Shown here in pieces: positions 9,331 through 16,366 of a stretch of 64,000 bases of DNA. The stretch is taken from contig NZ_FSRA01000002.1 of NCBI RefSeq assembly GCF_900129465.1, positions 2,232,001 to 2,296,000 on the forward strand, written 5' to 3'. The translations under genes and the position numbers were made by a program. The notes under the pieces were generated by a model. That model was not told the DNA's origin. It ran no database searches and saw only the letters and a program-made list of their open reading frames with translations. Within the stretch, counting starts at the first letter, position 1; each line of letters begins with the position of its first letter. The stretch is from Chitinophaga niabensis (GTDB lineage Bacteria; Bacteroidota; Bacteroidia; Chitinophagales; Chitinophagaceae).

Positions 9331-9831
9331 TCAGCTTCTTATTTTTACACACGCATCATATATGTCCAGTGTGATCTGTGCTATACGCGTATCAGTCAAA
9401 TGAGAGCAACCCGTTAACGAATAGGTGCTGTCCGGCGGGTTCGGTTCGGCGCTTACCCTGATCCGTTCCTTTTCATGGCTTCCATATTCTTTTGTTGTAT
9501 CTGTTGAAAGATGTAGAGAAATATAGTCAGCTTCAAAAGAATGCCGGGTTTTTGCTTTACTGAGATCGAAAGAGTGCCAAACGAGGTTGTCTTTATCATA
9601 AGGTACCAATAGTTGATACCGGTTAAGTGCCTCTTCAATGTTTGTTTGCAGGTCCTGGAATTTGCAGGGCCATGTGTCCACAATGACATTTTCCTGTTCT
9701 ATATGCAGGCCGATGTCGGCTCTCCCAAAAGGTACAAACAATATCTGCTGATGCTTTTCACTGATGTATATGTTGCAGGCCCTGTAAGGATATTTACCTG
9801 CCTGAGATCGTTTCTTTTTGTTCCAGAACAT
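9331..9831 (-). CDS. Hypothetical protein, 166 aa
   Basis: Not recognised. The protein starts MFWNKKKRSQ, has no signal peptide or membrane segment, and is polar with mixed alpha/beta character; it contains isolated aromatic-rich stretches (LVWHSFDL) and two cysteines near the C-terminus. It is the last of three minus-strand genes (DUF4142 lipoprotein, serine hydrolase, this one), with 24 bp between it and the hydrolase, and ends at a strong terminator. It reads as a real gene because its frame fills the space between the terminator and the hydrolase and there is no competing frame. Confidence 0.65.
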   Translation of the reverse strand: MFWNKKKRSQAGKYPYRACNIYISEKHQQILFVPFGRADIGLHIEQENVIVDTWPCKFQDLQTNIEEALNRYQLLVPYDKDNLVWHSFDLSKAKTRHSFEADYISLHLSTDTTKEYGSHEKERIRVSAEPNPPDSTYSLTGCSHLTDTRIAQITLDIYDACVKIRS

Positions 9832-9855
9832 AATAAGTAAAGCTAAAAATAATTC

Positions 9856-10884
9856 CTAAAATAACATCCCCTCCACCTTGCTCCCTAGTTCATACAGATC
9901 CATACCTCCTGAATTCGTGAGAATAATAACGGTATATCCCTGCCTGGGATAATAATTATTCATAGCATGCCACCCCGAACTATCCCCGGAATGCCCAATG
10001 CTTTTATCATTAATGATCCAGATATAACCAAAATGTGAACCTTCCCAGGCAGAAGTATGTTTGGCCATCATTTTTGAGAGGTACTTCCCCTGTACCACTT
10101 TACCGGAGAATACAGCTTTGTCAAATTTATAAAGGTCTTCCACGCTACTCCATGCTCCGCCAGCCGATAAAGGGATAGACCCGTTATCATAGTTATAAGG
10201 AATAGCTTCACCAGTCTTACGATAACCGATAGCATATTTCCGCTGACTGCTATCCAGTGCCCAATACGGTGTAAAACTGGTATTGGTTAAACCCAGCGGG
10301 TCAATAAATACTTTCCTGATATAATCCTGAAAATCTATCCCCGTGATCTTTTCAATGATCGCCCCTAATACAATACAATCACCTGTTGAATAGATGCAGC
10401 TATCCCCGGGTGGATACACTAATGGTAATGATCTCATAAAGGGCAGCATGTCTGTGCAATTCTTCACTTTATCATAACTGAAATCTTTGGCGTTAAAGAA
10501 GTCATCCAAACCCGCAGAATGCGTGAGCATTTGATGAATGGTTATTTTATCCCCGGAAGGAAACCCTTTGAGGTATTGCCCTAATGTATCCGTAAATTTC
10601 AGCTTTCCTTGCTGGGCCAGGTAAGTGATAGCTGTTCCGGTAAATACTTTTGATGCGGATGACATGCTAAACCGGGTAGCAGGAGTATTCTTTATTTTGT
10701 TTGCGATATCAGCATAACCATAACCTTTGGATAATAGTATCCCGGAACTATCTGCAATGAGAACAGCGCCGGAAAAGGACATACTATTCAACAAGCTGTC
10801 AATCGATGCAATACGCTTCGATTGACCGCACAAAGGGATCATTCCAATGGAAAAAGCTATAAGTGATAGGGTGATCTTCTTCAT
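9856..10884 (-). CDS. Exported serine hydrolase, beta-lactamase/class C family
   Basis: A 342-residue protein from the ATG at 10884 (the 346-residue frame begins at a TTG). The signal peptide ends at about residue 20. The penicillin-binding-protein/class C fold is indicated by FSMSSASKVFTG, with the catalytic S-x-x-K, by YSTGDCIVLG in the place of the Y-x-N motif, and by IGHSGDSSGW, corresponding to the HxG motif. Such proteins are usually esterases or D-amino-acid peptidases rather than true beta-lactamases. It lies 30 bp after the DUF4142 gene in the same operon. Confidence 0.88.
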   Translation of the reverse strand: MKKITLSLIAFSIGMIPLCGQSKRIASIDSLLNSMSFSGAVLIADSSGILLSKGYGYADIANKIKNTPATRFSMSSASKVFTGTAITYLAQQGKLKFTDTLGQYLKGFPSGDKITIHQMLTHSAGLDDFFNAKDFSYDKVKNCTDMLPFMRSLPLVYPPGDSCIYSTGDCIVLGAIIEKITGIDFQDYIRKVFIDPLGLTNTSFTPYWALDSSQRKYAIGYRKTGEAIPYNYDNGSIPLSAGGAWSSVEDLYKFDKAVFSGKVVQGKYLSKMMAKHTSAWEGSHFGYIWIINDKSIGHSGDSSGWHAMNNYYPRQGYTVIILTNSGGMDLYELGSKVEGMLF

Positions 10885-10914
10885 TCTAAGGTTCAATACC
10901 TGAATTTACTGATT

Positions 10915-11526
10915 TTACTCGTAAGGTGGTGCTCCCACTGGTATGCTCCCTGGTCCCATCCGCTTCAATATCTTCTCTGCTGAATCCAGGTGTTTATACA
11001 ACATGGGCAATTGGTCCGCTGCAAAAGCTTTCACTTCGCTATCGGTAGCATCCTTTGCTGCCTTCTGAAATTCCCGGATATCTTTCCTGTGATCATTCAC
11101 CATCAGGTTCATATAAGCCCTGTCAAAATCACCATTAAGCTCTTTCAGCAATTTATCTCTTTGTTTCTGCTGTTCTGTGGATATAGAGTCCGGCAGGATA
11201 ACGTTCTTGGCTATAGCGAGTCTTTTCAATTTCTCCCCGCCTTCTTCATGATCCTTGATCATCATACTCCCGAAGGCCTTCACCTGCTCACTGGTAGATT
11301 TATTCTCCGCCATATGCCCCAGTTGAATTTCCATATTTCCTCCGCTCGCAGCCTCCACGAGAAAATCAGCATCTGATTTACTAAGGGAAACGGGCCCCTG
11401 GTCCAAACGCTGCAGGCTATCTATCCTTTCCCTGTTTTCTTCTTTAGCCTTTTTCTCGCTGTCAGGAGTGCGGTTATTACAACTGATCAGCAGTAGTATT
11501 AACAGCAATGAAAGTGACTTTTTCAT
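10915..11526 (-). CDS. DUF4142 lipoprotein
   Basis: A 203-residue protein with a lipoprotein signal (MKKSLSLLLILLLISC, lipobox LISC, Cys16) and a four-helix, ferritin-like DUF4142 domain (about residues 50-195), marked by DADFLVEAASGGNMEIQLG and AFGSMMIKDHEEGG. The frame remains open upstream to 11850, but the ATG at 11526 is chosen because it begins the lipoprotein signal and has a rare perfect AGGAGG 5 nt upstream; the extended frame would run through the divergent Crp/Fnr gene. The domain is common in Bacteroidota envelope proteins; function unknown. First gene of a three-gene operon. Confidence 0.85.
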   Translation of the reverse strand: MKKSLSLLLILLLISCNNRTPDSEKKAKEENRERIDSLQRLDQGPVSLSKSDADFLVEAASGGNMEIQLGHMAENKSTSEQVKAFGSMMIKDHEEGGEKLKRLAIAKNVILPDSISTEQQKQRDKLLKELNGDFDRAYMNLMVNDHRKDIREFQKAAKDATDSEVKAFAADQLPMLYKHLDSAEKILKRMGPGSIPVGAPPYE

Positions 11527-11531
11527 AATAA

Positions 11532-11537
11532 CCTCCT
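11532..11537 (-). promoter_or_regulatory. Canonical Shine-Dalgarno of the DUF4142 gene
   Basis: AGGAGG on the minus strand, 5 nt from the ATG at 11526. Perfect Shine-Dalgarno sequences are rare in Bacteroidota and hardly seen elsewhere in this window, so this one decides the start codon and suggests strong or special translation. Confidence 0.6.
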
Positions 11538-11596
11538 TTTCTGTAAAAGACTTCAAAACACATGCCTTAAAACAAATAATTCCTAACTTCACCCGC

Positions 11597-12205
11597 ATGA
11601 AATACGAACTCCCGGCCTGGTATGACCAACTCATGAAAAAGTACCCTATCGTTACCCAGGAGGAATGGCAGGTACTGGATTCCATTGCCACCGTAAAGCG
11701 CATCAAAAAAGGAGACGCATTCCTGCGTAGCGGTAAAGTGGCACGTAATGCAGCTTTCGTTATTTCCGGTATATTCAAGTTTTCGATCCCTGACGAAGCA
11801 GGAAATGAGAAAATTATCAAGTTCGCCCTGGCAGACGATTTCCTGGCCAATTGCGAAAGTTATAATAAGAAGGCTCCTTCTAATGTCAGTATAATAGCTA
11901 TAGAGGATGCAGTCATACTAAAGATCAATCAACTGAAGCTGAAACCTTTGTATGATCAGCATATTAACCTGCTGCATGTAAGCCTTCAGTTATACCAGGA
12001 GTTATTAGAACAGCAGTCGGAACACCAGCATATCCTGGCATTAAAAACACCCCTGAGGCGGTACCGTTTTTTGATGGAACGCCGCCCTGCCATTATACAA
12101 AGGATCTCCCTCACCAATATCGCCAAATACCTGTATATCAGCCGCGAAGCATTAAGCAGGGCGAGGTTATTCTTACCCGGCCAGCGGGGTAATTTTTGTG
12201 ACTAG
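11597..12205 (+). CDS. Crp/Fnr-family transcriptional regulator
   Basis: A 202-residue regulator starting at the ATG at 11597; upstream codons in the same frame overlap the divergent DUF4142 gene. Residues about 20-125 form a cyclic-nucleotide-binding-type jelly roll (KKGDAFLRSGKVARNAAFVI); the C-terminus is a winged helix (ISLTNIAKYLYISREALSR). The recognition helix keeps the R-E-x-x-x-R arrangement used by E. coli CRP to read TGTGA. The cAMP-contacting residues are not evident, so the ligand is unknown. A perfect TGTGA-N6-TCACA palindrome spans its own stop codon and lies before the next gene. Confidence 0.87.
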   Translation: MKYELPAWYDQLMKKYPIVTQEEWQVLDSIATVKRIKKGDAFLRSGKVARNAAFVISGIFKFSIPDEAGNEKIIKFALADDFLANCESYNKKAPSNVSIIAIEDAVILKINQLKLKPLYDQHINLLHVSLQLYQELLEQQSEHQHILALKTPLRRYRFLMERRPAIIQRISLTNIAKYLYISREALSRARLFLPGQRGNFCD

Positions 12206-12212
12206 GATCACA
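12197..12212. promoter_or_regulatory. CRP-type operator TGTGACTAGGATCACA
   Basis: A perfect inverted repeat TGTGA-N6-TCACA, identical in half-sites to the E. coli CRP consensus. It overlaps the last codons and stop of the Crp/Fnr gene. Its centre (12204.5) lies about 40 nt before the inferred transcription start of the alpha/beta-hydrolase gene, the usual position of a class II activator site. Confidence 0.6.
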
Positions 12213-12213
12213 G

Positions 12214-12241
12214 TTGTTGCATAAGCCGCATAATAGCTTTG
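12214..12241 (+). promoter_or_regulatory. Promoter of the alpha/beta hydrolase gene
   Basis: TTG (12214-12216), 17 nt, then TAGCTTTG (12234-12241), matching the Bacteroidota TAnnTTTG -7 element. Transcription should start near 12245, 10 nt before the ATG at 12255. The CRP-type palindrome abuts the upstream element. Confidence 0.6.
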
Positions 12242-12254
12242 TATCAAAAAAGAT

Positions 12255-12953
12255 ATGAAGCAAAGCATGATCTTACTGCATGGATTATTCGGCGGACTCA
12301 GCAATTGGGAAGGCGTAGTAGCACATTTCGGAGCAACGTATGATATCCATATTCCCCCATTGCCTATTTATGATGAACATAAAGGAGATAACCTGGAATA
12401 CCTGGTGCAATTCCTTCAAAAATACATTCAATCACACCAGCTGGAAAACCTCATATTGGTTGGAAATTCCCTCGGCGGCCACGTTGCCATTCTATATGCC
12501 CATCAATATCCCGAAAACGTAGCCCGCCTGGTTCTTACCGGCAGCTCAGGACTTTATGAAAACACCAGCATGGGCGGTTACCCCAAACGCGGAAATTACG
12601 ACTACATCCGGGAACGCGTTGCCTACACTTTTTACGATCCCGCAGTAGCAACAGATGCACTGGTAGCTGAAGTGTTCCAAACCACCAACGATACCCGAAA
12701 ATGCTTCCGGATCGTTAAAATGGCCAAATCCGCCAACCGTAACTATGTGGGGCCATTGCTGCCTGATATCCACATAAAAACACTGCTGATCTGGGGAGAA
12801 GATGATAAGATCTCCCCACCTGATGTGGCGGAGGAATTTCTGGAAAAAATTCCTGATTCACAGTTAGTTATGATCGAAAAATGTGGCCATGCCCCCATGA
12901 TGGAACGCCCTGTTGAATTCAACCGTATCCTGGAAAATTTCCTGAAGATCTAA
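12255..12953 (+). CDS. Alpha/beta-fold hydrolase
   Basis: A 232-residue cytoplasmic hydrolase. LLHGLFGG forms the oxyanion-hole loop, GNSLGGH (about residue 72) is the nucleophile elbow with the catalytic Ser, LLIWGEDDKISPP carries the acid, and GHAPMMERP carries the catalytic His. Length and motif order match small esterases and 2-hydroxy-6-oxo-dienoate-type hydrolases; the substrate cannot be told. It stands alone between the Crp/Fnr gene and the ArsR operon and has its own promoter with a likely Crp/Fnr site. Confidence 0.88.
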   Translation: MKQSMILLHGLFGGLSNWEGVVAHFGATYDIHIPPLPIYDEHKGDNLEYLVQFLQKYIQSHQLENLILVGNSLGGHVAILYAHQYPENVARLVLTGSSGLYENTSMGGYPKRGNYDYIRERVAYTFYDPAVATDALVAEVFQTTNDTRKCFRIVKMAKSANRNYVGPLLPDIHIKTLLIWGEDDKISPPDVAEEFLEKIPDSQLVMIEKCGHAPMMERPVEFNRILENFLKI

Positions 12954-12960
12954 AAATAAA

Positions 12961-12992
12961 TTTGCGCAGTTGAATGACTGCACATATATTTG
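12961..12992 (+). promoter_or_regulatory. Promoter of the arsR-SRPBCC-DoxX-YdeI operon
   Basis: TTTG (12961-12964), 20 nt, then TATATTTG (12985-12992), a full consensus match. The -7 element lies between two operator-like inverted repeats, which suggests repression by the ArsR protein encoded just downstream. Confidence 0.6.
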
Positions 12993-13008
12993 CAGTCAAA
13001 CGGCTGCA
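12966..13008. promoter_or_regulatory. Two operator-like inverted repeats in front of the ArsR gene
   Basis: GCAGTTGAATGACTGC (12966-12981) and GCAGTCAAACGGCTGC (12993-13008) are both GCAGT/C-N6-ACTGC-type imperfect palindromes, 27 bp apart centre to centre, on either side of the -7 element. This is the expected layout for an autorepressing ArsR dimer site. The binding itself is inferred. Confidence 0.55.
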
Positions 13009-13010
13009 TA

Positions 13011-13334
13011 ATGGGAATAAGAAGAGACGTATTTCAAGCAATAGCGGACCCTACCCGTAGGGCCATCATTACGCTGGTAGCTATCCAGGCCATGACGCCT
13101 GGTGCAATAGCGGAGAATTTTAATTCTTCCAGGCAAACAATTTCGAAACACATACAGATCCTTACGGAATGTGAATTACTCACGCAGGAGCAGACAGGCA
13201 GAGAAATTTACTATCACATCAATGCGAAGAAAATGAAAGAAGTAGCAGATTTCATAGAGCCGTTCCGCAAACTCTGGGACGACCGTTTTAATAAACTGGA
13301 AGACGTTATGAAAAAGTTTAAACCAAAGAAATAG
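13011..13334 (+). CDS. ArsR-family transcriptional regulator
   Basis: A 107-residue winged-helix regulator starting at the ATG at 13011. IADPTRRAIITLV, MTPGAIAENFNSSRQTISKHIQIL (helix-turn-helix) and the wing TGREIYYHINAKKM are typical of ArsR proteins linked to SRPBCC genes. No metal-binding cysteine box (CVC) is present, so it is not an arsenic or metal sensor of the classic type. It heads a four-gene operon (gaps of 6, 6 and 18 bp). It probably represses its own operon through the inverted repeats at 12966-13008. Confidence 0.9.
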   Translation: MGIRRDVFQAIADPTRRAIITLVAIQAMTPGAIAENFNSSRQTISKHIQILTECELLTQEQTGREIYYHINAKKMKEVADFIEPFRKLWDDRFNKLEDVMKKFKPKK

Positions 13335-13340
13335 TAAATA

Positions 13341-13811
13341 ATGGAACGTAAAACAAAAGTTGATGCCGAAAAAGGCAAACACTACCTGACTGTCACAAGG
13401 GAATTTGACCTGCCATTGGAGCTGCTGTTCAAAGCATATACAGAACCCGAACTTCTTGAACAATGGATGGGCACCAAAGTGCTGAAACTGGATAACAAAA
13501 AGCACGGCGGCTGGCATTTGCAAACCTCCTACGAAGGTAAGGTAGTGTTCGAAGCCAGTGGTGCTTACCATGAGTTTATTCCCGGGCAAAAGATCATCCG
13601 CACACACGAAATGCACAACGCAGATTTTGATGTAGTACTGGAATTCTCAGAATTCGAAAAACTCACGGACGACACCAGCAAACTCACCATGCAAATGGTA
13701 TACAGATCCGTAGAACACAGGGATAAAAATTTGAAGTTGCCTTTTTCATATGGCATCAATATGGCCCATGACGAATTGGAAAAAGTTGTCAGCAAACTCA
13801 AACTTAAATAA
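13341..13811 (+). CDS. SRPBCC/AHSA1-domain protein
   Basis: A 156-residue cytoplasmic protein of the START-like SRPBCC fold, as shown by REFDLPLELLFKAYTEPELLEQWMG at the start of the domain and by the C-terminal helix MAHDELEKVV. Such proteins bind hydrophobic ligands in a deep cavity. It lies 6 bp after an ArsR regulator and 6 bp before a DoxX-like gene, a pairing very common in Bacteroidota and Actinobacteria. Ligand unknown. Confidence 0.88.
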   Translation: MERKTKVDAEKGKHYLTVTREFDLPLELLFKAYTEPELLEQWMGTKVLKLDNKKHGGWHLQTSYEGKVVFEASGAYHEFIPGQKIIRTHEMHNADFDVVLEFSEFEKLTDDTSKLTMQMVYRSVEHRDKNLKLPFSYGINMAHDELEKVVSKLKLK

Positions 13812-13817
13812 AACGTT

Positions 13818-14186
13818 ATGACAAAAAGAAACAAGATCATCTACTGGATTGCCACTATCTGGCTTGCATTGGGAATGGTATCAACCGGCATCGTACAGCT
13901 GCTCAGGCATGAAGCAGAAACAGCCATGATGGGAAGGTTGGGCTATCCTGTCTATTTCCTCACCATACTGGGTATCTGGAAGCTATTGGGAGTAATAGCC
14001 ATCTTAGTCCCTAAATATCCTTTGGTAAAGGAATGGGCCTACGCCGGTTTTTTCTTCGCAATGTCTGGCGCAATTTTTTCGCATATTGCAGTGGGGAGTC
14101 CCGCAATAGATCTGTTTGGTCCATCATTGCTGATCGTACTTACCATCACGTCATGGTATTTCAGACCCGAAACCAGGAAAGTTTAA
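13818..14186 (+). CDS. DoxX-like membrane protein
   Basis: A 122-residue integral membrane protein with four predicted hydrophobic helices (about residues 8-26, 45-65, 71-91, 96-115) and the DoxX-like segments LGYPVYFLTILGIWKLLG and GAIFSHIAVG. It is the third gene in the ArsR operon. DoxX-like proteins of this size often accompany AHSA1 genes; their role, possibly in redox or thiol stress, is not settled. Confidence 0.85.
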   Translation: MTKRNKIIYWIATIWLALGMVSTGIVQLLRHEAETAMMGRLGYPVYFLTILGIWKLLGVIAILVPKYPLVKEWAYAGFFFAMSGAIFSHIAVGSPAIDLFGPSLLIVLTITSWYFRPETRKV

Positions 14187-14204
14187 CCTATAAAACAAAT
14201 AAGC

Positions 14205-14783
14205 ATGAATCCTAAAGTTGATTTTTATTTCAAGAAAGCCAAAAAGTGGCAGAAGGAACTGGAGCAATTGAGGTCGATCATGCTGGACTGTCACCTCACT
14301 GAAGAGTTGAAATGGGGCGTTCCCTGTTACACGTTCGAGAAAAGCAACATCGTTTTAATCCACGACTTCAAAGATTACTGTGCACTCCTGTTTCACAAAG
14401 GAGCTTTGATGAAAGACCCGCATGGTATCCTGATCCAGCAAACCGAGAATGTTCAATCCGCCCGCCAGGTGCGGTTCACCAGCCTTGCAGAAATAAAGAA
14501 GCTGGAACCCATCCTCAAAGAATACGTGTTTGAAGCCATTGAAATAAAAGAAGCCGGTTTGAAAGTGGCGTTTAAGAAGGTCTCCGAATACAAGGTGCCG
14601 GAAGAGTTTGAAAAGAAATTAGCAGAGATGCCTGCCCTGAAGAAAGCTTTTTATGCATTAACCCCGGGCCGGCAAAGAGGATATCTTCTTCATTTCTCTT
14701 CAGCTAAACAATCCAAGACCCGCGAATCAAGGATCGAAAAATATATGCGGCAGATCCTTGATGGAAAGGGCCTGGAAGATTAG
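14205..14783 (+). CDS. DUF1801/YdeI (OmpD-associated) family protein
   Basis: A 192-residue cytoplasmic protein. Residues about 10-120 match the DUF1801 YdeI-like domain (ELKWGVPCYTFEKSNIV, YCALLFHKGALMKDPHGIL); the C-terminal part (about 130-185) is the OmpD-associated helical tail (PALKKAFYALTPGRQRGYL, SRIEKYMRQILDGKG). Last gene of the ArsR operon. The function is unknown in the family. It converges on the di-heme peroxidase gene with only 9 bp between the stops and no clear terminator. Confidence 0.87.
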   Translation: MNPKVDFYFKKAKKWQKELEQLRSIMLDCHLTEELKWGVPCYTFEKSNIVLIHDFKDYCALLFHKGALMKDPHGILIQQTENVQSARQVRFTSLAEIKKLEPILKEYVFEAIEIKEAGLKVAFKKVSEYKVPEEFEKKLAEMPALKKAFYALTPGRQRGYLLHFSSAKQSKTRESRIEKYMRQILDGKGLED

Positions 14784-14792
14784 ATCAAAAAC

Positions 14793-15962
14793 TTAAAATT
14801 GGATCAACCCGCCAACGGGTAATCCACTGGGCACAGCTGGAGGTATTTTCTTATCATAATTACCGTCGTTCAGGGTATTAAGGAACTCAACAATGGCATT
14901 GATGTCTTTGAACTCAACTTTCACTTCCTGCGCCAGCGGATCTAATTGTGCTCTTGCTACGTGTTTGTTTTGAAGCGGTTTCCCATGCAGGTCCTCGTAA
15001 AGGAATAGTACATCCTTGAGGGTAGGTATCTTTCCATTATGCATATAGGGCCTTGTAAACTGAAGGTTCCGGAGAGAGGGCGTCCGGAATGCATAGGTGC
15101 TTAGATAACCAGAGTCAGAAAAAGGCAGTTTCTCATTATCCACCACACCCAGTATATGAGGTTTGAAGTCAGACAGCATAGGTCCGCTATGGCACCTGGC
15201 ACAGCCTGCTTTCAGAAATAAATTCATGCCTTCAATTTCCTGACCGGATAACGCAGTTCTGTCGCCACGCATGTATTGATCGAACCGGGAGTTATTCGCG
15301 ATCAACGATCGTTGAAAAGCCCCCAGTGCTTTGGAAATATTGCCTAAGGATACAGTATCACTTTCCGGAAAAGCCGCCTCAAACAAGCGCCTGTATTCCG
15401 CAATAGCAGCTACTCTTTTCACCACTTCAACCGCAATATGTTCTTCAGCAAACTGATGCCCCCGCATTTCTTCCAAAGCCTTCACCGGAAATGCCGCCTG
15501 CTCCTCAAGCCCCTTCGCCCGAAGGTCCCAGAACATAGGTGCATCCTCTGGCGTATAATGCCCATCCGTCCCAATGCCATTAAAAGCGATATTGAGAAGG
15601 GATTGAGAATTCCGCTTGGTGAATGGAATATTATTCTTAAAATTGAATTTCCGGTGTTCCCCCAGCCCTTTTCCATTTACGCCAATAGACAGATCAAGAC
15701 TTTCCGCATACCCAAAATCCGGATGATGGCAGGTGGCACAGGAAACATCCCTTCCCCCGGACAGTACAGGATCATAAAACAAGAGCCTGCCCAGCTCAAT
15801 CTTCTCTACCGTAGAAGGATTTTCCGCCGGAGATCTGTAAGTAGCCGGCAATGCATCAATGCTACCCAGGCTTAATGGCTCTTTTTTTGCAGCAGCAGGT
15901 TTAGTCTCGCCCTGGCAAGCAAATAGCAGCACAACAAAGTATATCCCGAGTAGCGAACGCAT
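14793..15962 (-). CDS. Di-heme cytochrome c peroxidase family lipoprotein
   Basis: A 389-residue protein with a lipoprotein signal (lipobox LFAC, Cys16) and two c-type heme sites, CATCH (about residue 79) and CARCH (about residue 255), in the CcpA/MauG fold. FDQYMRGDRTALSGQE and FRTPSLRNLQFTRPYMHNG are conserved family segments. It should work in the periplasm, anchored to a membrane, reducing peroxide or oxidising a partner. A weak promoter (TTTG-N19-TACTTTTC, 7/8 in the -7 box) ends almost at the start codon. No dedicated electron-donor gene is nearby. Confidence 0.9.
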   Translation of the reverse strand: MRSLLGIYFVVLLFACQGETKPAAAKKEPLSLGSIDALPATYRSPAENPSTVEKIELGRLLFYDPVLSGGRDVSCATCHHPDFGYAESLDLSIGVNGKGLGEHRKFNFKNNIPFTKRNSQSLLNIAFNGIGTDGHYTPEDAPMFWDLRAKGLEEQAAFPVKALEEMRGHQFAEEHIAVEVVKRVAAIAEYRRLFEAAFPESDTVSLGNISKALGAFQRSLIANNSRFDQYMRGDRTALSGQEIEGMNLFLKAGCARCHSGPMLSDFKPHILGVVDNEKLPFSDSGYLSTYAFRTPSLRNLQFTRPYMHNGKIPTLKDVLFLYEDLHGKPLQNKHVARAQLDPLAQEVKVEFKDINAIVEFLNTLNDGNYDKKIPPAVPSGLPVGGLIQF

Positions 15963-16204
15963 GCAGAAAAGTAGTATTATTTATTTGCTTATCAAAGTGC
16001 GCTTTAATATCTCAGATAGGCTTCACATAGGCTCAACATAGGGTAATCCTTCTCTTATCCTATAATCAAAGTAGTGCCAAAGATAGTTTTGGGACCAGCT
16101 TTTGATCAACGATCAGCCCCCGTTGTGTCACTCCCTTCAGCGACAGTATATACCTGAACAAGAACAAACACCACTCAACTCCCAACCCAAAGCCCACCAG
16201 CGGA

Positions 16205-16299
16205 AATAAGCATAAAAAAAATTCGTCCGAAAACTGTTCCCTCTTGCCTCTTATAACCACCGGGCTGGTTTTTTCGGTCGAATTTTTTTTATGCTTATT
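16205..16299. repeat. 29-bp inverted repeat pair enclosing 37 bp
   Basis: Arms at 16205-16233 and 16271-16299 are complementary at 28 of 29 positions; each begins AATAAGCAT, has eight A residues, then TTCG-x-CCGAAAA. The enclosed 37 bp contain a further small stem (AACCA/TGGTT, 16255-16270). It could be a MITE-like remnant, a structured RNA or a processing signal. Confidence 0.75.
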
Positions 16300-16312
16300 G
16301 GGAGCGGCGGAA

Positions 16313-16341
16313 TAAAAAAAAGGCCACCCACCAGGGCAGCC
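16313..16341 (-). terminator. tyrS intrinsic terminator
   Basis: On the minus strand GGCTGCCC pairs with GGGTGGCC (two wobble pairs) around a TGGT loop (16341-16322), followed by a run of T (16321-16313). Confidence 0.75.
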
Positions 16342-16366
16342 TCCAATTTTATTAAAGCAAAGCAGC

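Larger units (their letters stand above)
15963..16366. other. 404-bp intergenic region with a long inverted repeat
   Basis: No convincing gene. From left to right: the promoter region of the peroxidase; a short 11-bp direct repeat (GGCTTCACATA and GGCTCAACATA, about 16018-16039); a 95-bp segment bounded by 29-bp inverted arms (16205-16299); and the tyrS terminator. A 64-codon minus-strand frame at 16066-16260 runs into the inverted repeat and is not supported as a gene. Confidence 0.6.

Noticed and set aside
10915..11850. 311-residue version of the DUF4142 protein
   Set aside because: The first 108 residues have no family similarity and overlap the divergent Crp/Fnr gene; the ATG at 11526 has a lipoprotein signal and a Shine-Dalgarno sequence.
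16066..16260. 64-codon minus-strand frame between the peroxidase and tyrS genes
   Set aside because: It runs into one arm of the inverted repeat, shows no domain or signal peptide, and lies in an interval better explained by regulatory and repeat sequence.
16205..16299. Retron or other reverse-transcriptase-linked RNA
   Set aside because: No reverse transcriptase or effector gene lies nearby; the inverted repeat alone does not support it.
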